Assembly: GCA_977006965.1 (NCBI GenBank)
Contig: OZ345358.1
Coordinates: forward strand, 1,922,001 to 1,986,000
Source of the DNA: Phymatolithon calcareum
Lineage: Eukaryota; Rhodophyta; Florideophyceae; Hapalidiales
Reading direction: 5' to 3'
Length of the DNA stretch: 64,000 nucleotides
The notes beneath the pieces are model-generated. The model worked only from the letters and a program-made list of their open reading frames with translations, searched no databases and was not told where the DNA came from. Shown here in pieces: positions 22,435 through 31,085 of this stretch. A program made the translations under genes and the position numbers. The stretch's first letter is position 1. Each line of letters begins with the position of its first letter.

Positions 22435-23911
22435 GGTTATGGGGCCAGTCAGCGCTTGATCACCATCGCGCTTCATCATCATCGTCGTCTCCGGGGCTCA
22501 TCCTTCGACCCCGATCTTCTCCTAGTTGCGCATCCTTGCTTGATTACCTCTGGTTTTCTCGCAAGGCCCGCTCCAGGGGACTTGTCTGTCTTTGTTCACG
22601 AGCTTCCTGTTCGGTTCCTTGCTCAATTACCTCTGGTCTTTGAGTGAGGCCCGTTCAGAAAGTGTTATAGCGTCTTGCAGTGCGCGTTGCCGGCTGCAGG
22701 TTCAGGTGTACCAAAACACCACAAGGGTTTCTGTGCTGTCTCCTTGCTTGATTACCTTCGGTTTTCTTGTCGGCCCCACCTCAGGATACCACAAAGCGTC
22801 TTGCAGTGCGTGTTGCCGACTGCAGGTTCAGGTGTACCAAAACGCCACAAGAGGTATACGGCCATTGAGCCATCCCCCGATCAAGGACCGGGTCATTCCG
22901 ACTCGAAGGAATTTCTTATACGGGATAGATTGCCTCGATAGTTAACTTCGGTTGACTCGCAGTGGACTCCCCGAACGGATTTTCGACAAGAATAGAAGAC
23001 CCCCACTCCGCAAAATGGACAACTCCCAAGGAACGATGAAGGTCGAAAAGTTAAATGAGACCAATTTCCATGCTTGGAAACAGAAAATTCATCTAGTACT
23101 ATCATTCCGCGAACTCGACGAGTTCATAGAGGACGATCCACCGGCACGAGATTCAGACGATTTCAAGCTCTGGCGTCGTAATGACAATAAAGCAAAGGCT
23201 ATTATCGGTCTCTCGCTTTCAGACGAACATCTCGAGCATGTGCAGGATGTCGAAACGGCCAAAGAAATGTGGACGTCGATTCTCAATATCTTCGAACGAC
23301 ACACTCTTTTGAACAAACTGGCCGCAAGACGCAAGTTCTACACTGCCACTATGGTCGAGGACGAGAAAATACTGCCCTATACGAACCACATTCGCCAACT
23401 CGCATCCACCCTCAAGTCAATGGGTGTTGATATTGATGATAAAGAAATGGCCATGGCTGTATTGAACGGACTTCCTGAACGCTACGACAGCTTGATAAGT
23501 GCACTTGATGCTCTCGGCAATGAAGACGAATCATTCTCACTTGAATTTGTGAAGAGTCGACTACTCCATGAAGAGCAACGCATGTCAATGCGTGTCGAAG
23601 CATCAACCGTCAAAGCTGAGACTGCTGCACTTTTCACTGCCAGACGCGATGGAGAACGAATTCGTGACTACAGTGAACATTGTCATCGATCTGGACACAG
23701 AAGTGTGAAATGTTGGACCAAGTTTCCACACCTTGCTCCTGAAGGATACAAAAATCGGAATGGAAAGCAAACGAAACCAGCTGCATTCCTGACCGATGAA
23801 TCTGAACATGTTCGAGTAATGTCCGATTCCGACTTTGTATGCCTGATGGTCAAGGTGCGCGATTCTGATATTTCCGAGAAGTCAAAGTCATGGATCATTG
23901 ACTCTGGTAGT
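22435..23911 (+). pseudogene. A3 leader and gag, 5' part
   Basis: The primer site (with one extra G, GGTTATGGGGCCAG) is followed by a leader holding two copies of the shared repeat (22670-22726, 22795-22851). Gag starts at ATG 23015 (MDNSQGTMKVEKL). The zinc knuckle is damaged: the first Cys is Ser in 'YSEHCHRSGHRSVKC'. The frame ends inside the protease at 'IIDSGS' (23911), where A2's 3' LTR starts. The body resumes at 35260 in integrase, so about 700 bp of PR-IN is missing between the two halves. Confidence 0.78.
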
Positions 23912-24354
23912 TGTTAGAGAAGGTTCGGCAATTGATGAGGAGAAAGAAAAGTTTGGTTGAAGGAAAATGGTTGAGTAGAAGCTGAGATAGGTGAGAATGA
24001 GTTCCTTAGTTTATTGACTTGGCGGACCTCAGGTCGAGCATATATAGACCTGAAAACTCAATCAACTTGATCAAAAACCCTAATAGACGACGGAGACTCT
24101 CTAACCCTAAACAAATTTATCATAATATCATATGACTCGTGTAACATGAAAAAATGAAGAATCATCTACTGAGTGAGGGGGGTATGATTATCATACTCTT
24201 ATCATACTCTCACACGTGTCACTGCCAATCTTCTTGATTCAAAGTTCTGAGACACTTTGACTTTCGACTTGACACGTGTACACGTCTACCATGATCATAC
24301 CTTGATATTGAAGTGTGTTTGCGACTAGAGCTCCAAGCAATCACACTTCCAACA
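23912..24354 (-). repeat. Family A 3' LTR of A2 (minus)
   Basis: 443 bp, TGTTAGAGAAGG... to ...CACTTCCAACA. The polypurine complement CTCCCCCTTGATC follows immediately. Confidence 0.85.
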
Positions 24355-25528
24355 CTCCCCCTTGATCCAGGCACACTACGCCATTTGCTGGCATACTCCC
24401 ATCTCTTGAGCGAACTTGGCTGTCTTGATTCGATCGAGTGGTTTGGTTAGTGCATCACCAACCATGGACTCAGTATTGCAGTACTTAATCGAGATCTTTC
24501 CTGTTGCAACAACATCACGAACGTAGTGATATTGGATGTCAATATGCTTGTTGCGTTGAGTGATGGCAGCGTTCCTCCCGGTTGCGATTGCACACTGACT
24601 ATCCGTATACGAAGTCATGAGAGTTGGCTTCTGGAGACCTTGGATATCTGCGATAAGTCTTGACAGCCAAACATCTTCCTTGGCAGCGGCACAGGAAGCG
24701 ATGTACTCCGCTTCACATGTTGACGTGGCGACAATAGTTTTTTTCTTCGAACGCCAGCTTATGGCTCCCCCTGCAAGAAGGAAAACATAGCCACTTGTTG
24801 ATCGCCTTGTCTCACGACAACCTGCCCAATCCGCGTCTGTGTACCCGATTGGAACCAAGCTCCACTTGCACCGAACAGAATCCCATAGTCTCGAGGCTTC
24901 CGATAGCTGGACGATACGGAACTTAGTCTCCAAGAGACTCGGTGATATCCACTTCCTCGATTGCGGTGTTCTTGTTGCTTGACTCCATTGGGGTAGGTGC
25001 CGGTTTCGAGTTCTCCATGCCGAAGCGTTCCAAGACGGACTGAGCGTATACCGACTGCGAAAGATGAAGTGTCCGAAGAGTACGGTCCTGGCGAATCTCA
25101 AGCCCAAGGCATACACTTGCTTCATCAAGGTCCTTCATCTCGAACCGCTTGTTCAGCTCCCCCTTGATCCACGAAATGGCAGAGGTGTCCTTTCCAGCAA
25201 TCAGTAAGTCATCCACATACAGGGCGATGATCATGATGCTGTTTGACTTGTGCCGGACGTACAAGGATAGTTGGGGCTGCTTGTGAAGCCGAGCTCGTCG
25301 TTGAGGAACTTGTCGATCTTGGCATGCCATTGCCGCGCAGCTTGCTTCAGACCGTATAGTGCCTTCAAGAGCTTGCAAACGAGGTTGGGACGCTTGGGAT
25401 CTCGAAATCCGGCCGGAACTTCCATGTAGATGTCTTCGTCAAGGTCACCATGCAGGAACGCTGTCACAACATCCATTTGGTGGAGTTCCAGATCATGGAC
25501 AGCAACCGTTGCAAGTAGGATACGAATC
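24355..25528 (-). pseudogene. A2 RT-RNaseH portion, with deletion and stop
   Basis: Family A RNase H and RT: 'YTDADWAGC', 'CEAEYIASC', 'ALYVDDLLIAG', 'DVVTAFLHGDLDEDIYM'. A deletion of roughly 160 bp near 24895 removes 'AIGSLMYLMVGTRPD' and following residues compared with A1. A TAA at 24923-24925 follows ESLGD, as in A4. Another small loss near 25263 disrupts 'SSPNDPCLYV'. The interval ends at the A1 target site GAATC. Confidence 0.82.
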
Positions 25529-25972
25529 TGTTGGAAGTGTGATTGCTTGGAGCTCTAGTCGCAAACACACTTCAATATCAAGGTATGATCTCGGTACACG
25601 TGTACACGTGTCAAGTCGAATGTCAAAGTGCCTCAGAACTTTGAATCAAGAAGATTGGCAGTGACACGTGTCAAAGTATGATAAGAGTATGATAATCATA
25701 CTCCCCTCACTCAGTAGATGATTCTTGATTTTTTCATGTTACACGTGTCATATGATAGTATGACAAATTTGTTTAGGGTTAGTGTGTCTCCGTCGTCAGT
25801 TAGGGTTTTGATCAAGTCTGGTTGTGTTCTCAGGTCTATATAGTCTTGACCTGAGGTCCGCCAAGTGAATAAACTAAGGAACTCATTCTCACCTAACTCC
25901 ACTTCTCCTTCACCAATCTTCACCAACCAAACTTTTCCACTCTCCTAATCTTATCCCTAACCTCCAACAACA
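25529..25972 (+). repeat. A1 5' LTR
   Basis: 444 bp, TGTTGGAAGTG... to ...CCTCCAACAACA. Contains a tandem TACACGTGTACACGTGT (25595-25611), further ACACGTGT boxes (about 25663-25672 and 25741-25748), 'CTATATAG' (25836-25843) and AATAAA (25868-25873). Confidence 0.92.
25595..25873 (+). promoter_or_regulatory. Promoter and poly(A) signals of the A1 LTR
   Basis: Palindromic ACACGTGT motifs (CACGTG core, the E-box/G-box class bound by bHLH or bZIP factors) occur four times upstream of a TATA-like CTATATAG at 25836. An AATAAA lies 25 bp beyond it, so the R region would be short. The order is the same in family B (TATATAAG, then AATAAACCAAGG), although the U3 sequences are unrelated. Function is inferred from position. 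Confidence 0.6.
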
Positions 25973-25986
25973 GGTTATGGGCCCAG
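25973..25986 (+). promoter_or_regulatory. A1 primer-binding site (half-tRNA iMet type)
   Basis: GGTTATGGGCCCAG begins directly after the LTR. It is complementary to the anticodon arm of initiator tRNA-Met (CTGGGCCCATAACC), not to a tRNA 3' end (no TGG start). This matches the priming mode known for Drosophila copia, where a tRNA-iMet 5' fragment primes. Confidence 0.72.
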
Positions 25987-26552
25987 TCAGCGCTTGATCA
26001 CCACCGCGCTTCATCATCATCGTCGTCTCCGGGGCTCATCCTTCGACCCCGATCTTCTCCTGGTTGCGCATCCTTGCTTGATTACCTCTGGTTTTCTCGC
26101 AAGGCCCGCTCCAGAGGACTTGTCTGTCATTGTTCACGAGCTTCCTGTTCGGTTCCTTGCTCAATTACCTCTGGTCTTTGAGTGCGGCCCGTTCAGAAAG
26201 TGTTATAGCGTCTTGCAGTGCGCGTTGCCGGCTGCAGGTTCAGGTGTACCAAAACACCACAAGGGTTTCTATTGTGTCTCCTTGCTTGATTACCTTCGGT
26301 TTTCTTGTCGGGCCCACCTCAGGATACTACAAAGCTTCTTGCAGTGCGTGTTGCCGACTGCAGGTTCAGGTGTACCAAACGCCACAAGAGGTATACGGCC
26401 ATTGAGCCATCCCCCGATCAAGGACCGGGTCATTCCGACTCGAAGGAATTTCTTATAAGGGATAGATTGCCTTGATAGTTGACCTTTTGTCGACTCGCAG
26501 TGGACTCCCCAAACGGATTTTCGACAAGAATAGAAGACCCCCACTCCGCAAA
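25987..26552 (+). other. A1 leader with duplicated 56 bp repeat
   Basis: No convincing ORF. Holds two copies of the repeat shared by all A and B leaders (26208-26264, 26333-26388): CTTGCAGTGCG(C/T)GTTGCC..., GCAGGTTCAGGTGTACC, CCACAAG. Probably carries packaging or dimerisation signals; each copy also presents a CTTGCAG that resembles a 3' splice site. Confidence 0.6.
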
Positions 26553-29500
26553 ATGGACAACTCCCAGGGAACGCTGAAGGTCGAAAAGTTAAATGAGACC
26601 AATTTCCATGCTTGGAAACAGAAAATTCAGCTAGTACTATCATTCCGCGAACTCGACGAGTTCATAGAGGACGATCCACCGGCACGAGATTCCGAAGATT
26701 TCAAGCTCTGGCGTCGTAATGACAATAAAGCAAAGGCTATTATCGGTCTCTCGCTTTCAGACGAACATCTCGAGCACGTGCAGGATGTCGAAACGGCCAA
26801 AGAGATGTGGACGTCGATTCTCAATATCTTCGAACGACACACTCTTTTGAACAAACTGGCCGCTAGACGCAAGTTCTACACTGCCACTATGCTCGAGGAC
26901 GAGAAAATACTGCCCTATACGAACCGCATTCGCCAACTCGCATCCACCCTCAAGTCAATGGGTGTCGATATTGACGATAAAGAAATGGCCATGGCTGTAT
27001 TGAACGGACTTCCCGAACGCTACGACAGCTTGATAAGTGCACTCGATGCTCTCGGCAATGAAGACGAATCATTCTCACTTGAATTCGTGAAGAGTCGACT
27101 ACTCCAGGAAGAGCAACGCATGTCAATGCGTGTCGAAGCATCAACCGTCAAAGCTGAGACTGCTGCACTTTTCACTGCCAGACGCGATGGAGAACGAATT
27201 CGTGACTACTGTGAACATTGTCATCGATCTGGACATAGAAGTGTGAAATGTTGGACCAAGTTTCCACACCTTGCTCCTGAAGGATACAAAAATCGGAATG
27301 GAAAGCAAACGAAACCAGCTGCATTCCTGACCGATGAATCTGAACATGTTCGAGTTATGTCCGATTCCGACTTTGTATGCCTGATGGTCAAGGTGCGCGA
27401 TTCTGATATTTCCGAGAAGTCAAAGTCATGGATCATTGACTCTGGTAGTACATCGCATATGACGTTCGATCGTTCAATCTTCTGCTCATACACCAAAATG
27501 TCTTCAACCGTCGAAATGGGAACCAAAGCACAGGCCACAATCGCTGGAAAAGGTGATGTCATCATTACGCTTAACGTTAACGGCAAATCGTTAAAACGAA
27601 AGCTCAAGGACGTTATGCACATACCCGACTTCGGATACTCTCTATTGTCCGTCTCAAAAATGGATGAGTACGGATATGGTATAACGTTCAAGAACAGCCG
27701 TTGCTATGTTAAAGCTCATAATGACACGATCGCAACAGGTACTCTACGCAAAAGTCTCTACTCTCTAGACCTTGCAGATGGAAATAAACTTAACGAAGTT
27801 TCCTGTTTCGCGAGCCTACAGCTCTGGCATGAACGACTTGCGCATGTGGACCACACTGGAATTACCGGAATGGTAAACCATGGGGTGGTGAAAGGTGTAA
27901 AGATTGCTCCCACCTCACAGTCCACACATCCATGTAATGGTTGTCTTGCCGGCAAAGGTCATCGTGCTCCGATTCCAAAGTCCAGTAGTTCTCGCTCCAC
28001 CGCTGTTCTCGATCTCGTACATTCAGACGTTCTTGGAACTATCGACATTCCGTCCCTTGGAGGATCACAGTACTTCATCACATTCATCGATGATCACTCC
28101 AAGTGGACCACGGTATTCACCATGCGAAAGAAATCGGAGAGCTTTGAGTGTTTTCGGAAGTTTCACAAGTACGCTGAAACCCATACAGGTAGAAATCTTA
28201 AGCACTTGAACATACAGGACTTCTCGAAAGCACCAAAGCTCAAACCAATTAGGACAGACAATGGAGGCGAGTTCCTTTCAAACGAGTTCAAGGCATATCT
28301 TGCGGAACACGGCATCCATCAACAGCTCACAGTCGCTTACACCCCACAGCAAAATGGGGTGGCTGAACGCATGAACCGCACACTTCTCAACTTAGTGCGC
28401 TCGATGCTCCATCACAGAGGCATCGAGAAGAAGTTCTGGGCTGAAGCGTTGGCAACTGCTGTGTATGTGCGCAACCGAGTTACGTCACGAGGACTTCCTT
28501 CGAACACGACCCCCCATCACATATGGATGGGTGCCCCTCCAGATTTGGGACACTTGCGCGTATTTGGCGCCAAGTGTTGGTACGTGATTCCGAAGAAGAA
28601 AGTGAAGAAACTCGACAGTCGTACTCGTGAGGCGGTTATGCTGGGATACTCGTTGGCATCAAAAGGGTATAAGCTGTGGGATGCGGACTTGCGGAAAGTG
28701 ATTGTGTCAAGGGACGTGACGTTCAATGAATCGGAATTCGGATTCGATGAGACCGAAACCAATGTATCACTTGAAACTCCTCAAATCAAACTGAGTGATG
28801 GTACGGTTGAAGGTAAGGTCATTTCGGATGTAGATGATAAGAGCATCGAGAAGGACATTGACGAAGGTGAGCAAGCAGATGGTGGAGAACAACCTATATC
28901 TCCATCTGGTTCTGACGAAACATCTCCGATGATCGCCAAACCCATTCTGCGTAGGTCAGCTCGGGTCTCAAAACCACCCTCTGACTTCTGGAACGCTCCC
29001 TCGCATACTGCTATGCTGGCCTTCGAGTCCGTCAACCTTGCATCTGAAACCGGTTTGTCTTCTCATCAAGTGCCTCAGACCTTCAAGGAAGCGACTTCAA
29101 TTAAAAATGTCGACTTCTGGTCTCCGGGCATTGAGAATGAACACTCGTCACTAACCCGCAACAACACTTGGAAGTTGGTCACTCGCAAGCCTGGCATGAA
29201 CGTTCTACCGTGCAAGTATGTCTTCAAGGTCAAGGATACAGGCCCTAAAGTTCGCATTGTTGCGAAAGGGTTCCGACAGGTGCATGGGGTGGACTACGGT
29301 GAAACGTATGCCCCAGTCGTAAAGTTCACCTCGATTCGTATCCTACTTGCAACCGTTGCTGTCCATGATTTGGAACTATACCAAATGGATGTTGTTACGG
29401 CTTTCTTGCATGGTGACCTTGACGAAGACATCTACATGGAGGTTCCGTCTGGATTTCGTGATCCCAAGCGTCCTGACCTTGTTTGCAAGCTCTTGAAGGC

Positions 29501-30620
29501 ACTATACGGCCTGAAGCAAGCACCGCGACAGTGGCATGCCAAAATCGACAAGTTCCTCATCGACGAGCTCGGCTTCTCAAGTAGTCCCAATGATCCTTGT
29601 CTTTATGTCCGGCATAAGTCAAGCAGAATCATGATCATCGCGCTATATGTGGATGACTTGCTGATTGCCGGAAACGATACTTCTGCTATTTCGTGGATCA
29701 AGGGGGAGCTGAACAAGCGATTCGAGATGAAGGACCTTGGAGAAGCTAGTGTTTGTCTTGGACTTGAAATTCGCCGAGATCGCACACTTCGAACTCTTCA
29801 CCTCTCGCAGTCGGTCTACGCTCAGTCAGTCTTGGAACGTTTCGGGATGGAGAACTCGAAACCAGCACCAACCCCTATGGAGTCAAGCAACAAGAACACC
29901 GGAACCGAAGAAGTCGACATCACCCAGCTCGTCGATGAACAAGTTCCATACTGTCCAGCCATCGGAAGTCTCATGTACTTGATGGTTGGTACACGCCCAG
30001 ACATCTCGGACTCGGTCGGAAAGCTGTCTTCGTTCTGCGAAAAGCCTCTGAAACGTCACTGGATGGGCGTGAAGCGTGTTCTGCGATATATTGCGGGTAC
30101 TCGAGATCACGGAATTTTGTTCGGTGGAAGTGGGAGTTTGGTTCCAATCGGTTACACGGATGCGGATTGGGCGGGATGTGTTGAGACAAGACGGTCCACG
30201 AGTGGCTATGTGTTCCTTCTTGCAGGGGGAGCCATAAGCTGGCGTTCAAAGAAGCAAACCATCGTCGCCACTTCAACATGCGAAGCGGAATACATCGCTT
30301 CGTGTGCCGCCGCCAAGGAATCTGTCTGGTTGTCAAGACTCATTGCCGATGTTCAAGGTCTGGAGAAGCCATCCGCCATGACTCTGTACACTGACAGTCA
30401 AAGTGCGATCGCGACCGGGCGAAACGCGGCCATCACTCAGAGGAACAAGCACATAGACATCCAATATCACTATGTTCGTGATGTGGTTCCCACGGGCAAG
30501 ATATCAATCAAGTATTGTAATACTGAGTTGATGATTGCGGATGCACTCACCAAGCCACTCGATCGTGTCAAGACGGCCAAGTTCGCACAAGACATGGGTA
30601 TATGCGGGAGGAGGTCGTAG
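26553..30620 (+). CDS. A1 Gag-Pol polyprotein (Ty1/copia), intact
   Basis: 1355 residues from ATG 26553 (MDNSQGTLKVEKL; the frame is open further up, but this is its first ATG) to TAG. Order: Gag/UBN2 region (about 1-215, 'FHAWKQKIQLVLSF', 'ERHTLLNKLAARRKFYT'). CCHC knuckle 220-233 (CEHCHRSGHRSVKC). Aspartic protease DSG at 296-298. GAG-pre-integrase HHCC region ('LWHERLAH', 'CNGCLAGKGHRAP'). Integrase with D492 (HSDVLG), D569 (TDNGGEF) and E605 (NGVAERMNRT). Acidic variable linker. RT from 'LPCKYVFKVKD' to YVDD at 1032-1035. RNase H with 'YTDADWAG' near 1203, E near 1244-1246 (CEAEY) and 'TDSQSAI', and the terminal 'ADALTKPL'. All catalytic residues are present. The PR-IN-RT-RH order defines the Copia superfamily. 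The protein would build particles, copy RNA and integrate cDNA. Confidence 0.95.
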   Translation: MDNSQGTLKVEKLNETNFHAWKQKIQLVLSFRELDEFIEDDPPARDSEDFKLWRRNDNKAKAIIGLSLSDEHLEHVQDVETAKEMWTSILNIFERHTLLNKLAARRKFYTATMLEDEKILPYTNRIRQLASTLKSMGVDIDDKEMAMAVLNGLPERYDSLISALDALGNEDESFSLEFVKSRLLQEEQRMSMRVEASTVKAETAALFTARRDGERIRDYCEHCHRSGHRSVKCWTKFPHLAPEGYKNRNGKQTKPAAFLTDESEHVRVMSDSDFVCLMVKVRDSDISEKSKSWIIDSGSTSHMTFDRSIFCSYTKMSSTVEMGTKAQATIAGKGDVIITLNVNGKSLKRKLKDVMHIPDFGYSLLSVSKMDEYGYGITFKNSRCYVKAHNDTIATGTLRKSLYSLDLADGNKLNEVSCFASLQLWHERLAHVDHTGITGMVNHGVVKGVKIAPTSQSTHPCNGCLAGKGHRAPIPKSSSSRSTAVLDLVHSDVLGTIDIPSLGGSQYFITFIDDHSKWTTVFTMRKKSESFECFRKFHKYAETHTGRNLKHLNIQDFSKAPKLKPIRTDNGGEFLSNEFKAYLAEHGIHQQLTVAYTPQQNGVAERMNRTLLNLVRSMLHHRGIEKKFWAEALATAVYVRNRVTSRGLPSNTTPHHIWMGAPPDLGHLRVFGAKCWYVIPKKKVKKLDSRTREAVMLGYSLASKGYKLWDADLRKVIVSRDVTFNESEFGFDETETNVSLETPQIKLSDGTVEGKVISDVDDKSIEKDIDEGEQADGGEQPISPSGSDETSPMIAKPILRRSARVSKPPSDFWNAPSHTAMLAFESVNLASETGLSSHQVPQTFKEATSIKNVDFWSPGIENEHSSLTRNNTWKLVTRKPGMNVLPCKYVFKVKDTGPKVRIVAKGFRQVHGVDYGETYAPVVKFTSIRILLATVAVHDLELYQMDVVTAFLHGDLDEDIYMEVPSGFRDPKRPDLVCKLLKALYGLKQAPRQWHAKIDKFLIDELGFSSSPNDPCLYVRHKSSRIMIIALYVDDLLIAGNDTSAISWIKGELNKRFEMKDLGEASVCLGLEIRRDRTLRTLHLSQSVYAQSVLERFGMENSKPAPTPMESSNKNTGTEEVDITQLVDEQVPYCPAIGSLMYLMVGTRPDISDSVGKLSSFCEKPLKRHWMGVKRVLRYIAGTRDHGILFGGSGSLVPIGYTDADWAGCVETRRSTSGYVFLLAGGAISWRSKKQTIVATSTCEAEYIASCAAAKESVWLSRLIADVQGLEKPSAMTLYTDSQSAIATGRNAAITQRNKHIDIQYHYVRDVVPTGKISIKYCNTELMIADALTKPLDRVKTAKFAQDMGICGRRS

Positions 30621-30632
30621 TGTGCCTCGATC

Positions 30633-30641
30633 AAGGGGGAG
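30633..30641 (+). promoter_or_regulatory. A1 polypurine tract
   Basis: AAGGGGGAG immediately before the 3' LTR. Primes plus-strand DNA synthesis. Its complement CTCCCCCTT marks the 3' LTR of every minus-oriented copy here. Confidence 0.85.
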
Positions 30642-31085
30642 TGTTGGAAGTGTGATTGCTTGGAGCTCTAGTCGCAAACACACTTCAATATCAAGGTATG
30701 ATCTCGGTACACGTGTACACGTGTCAAGTCGAAAGTCAAAGTGCCTCAGAACTTTGAATCAAGAAGATTGGCAGTGACACGTGTCAAAGTATGATAAGAG
30801 TATGATAATCATACTCCCCTCACTCAGTAGATGATTCTTGATTTTTTCATGTTACACGTGTCAGATGATAGTATGACAAATTTGTTTAGGGTTAGAGTGT
30901 CTCCGTCGTCAGTTAGGGTTTTGATCAAGTCTGGTTGTGTTCTCAGGTCTATATAGTCTTGACCTGAGGTCCGCCAAGTGAATAAACTAAGGAACTCATT
31001 CTCACCTAACTCCACTTCTCCTTCACCAATCTTCACCAACCAAACTTTTCCAATCTCCTAATCTTATCCCTAACCTCCAACAACA
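30642..31085 (+). repeat. A1 3' LTR
   Basis: 444 bp, differing from the 5' LTR at four substitutions by eye and with no indels. Confidence 0.92.

Larger units (their letters stand above)
25529..31085 (+). mobile_element. Copia element A1, complete and apparently intact
   Basis: 5557 bp with two 444 bp LTRs, a primer-binding site, leader, a single polyprotein frame and a polypurine tract. Flanks are GAATC (25524-25528) and GGATC (31086-31090), one mismatch. A2 resumes on either side. The LTRs differ by eye at four positions (near 25622, 25752, 25785 and 25939 of the 5' copy), about 99.1% identity, so insertion is recent. This is the only element in the window that looks autonomous. Confidence 0.92.

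Noticed and set aside
26208-26264. Leader repeat as a tRNA gene (GGTTCAGGTGTACC resembles a T arm)
   Set aside because: No acceptor, D or anticodon arms can be folded around it, and the B-box consensus is not met.
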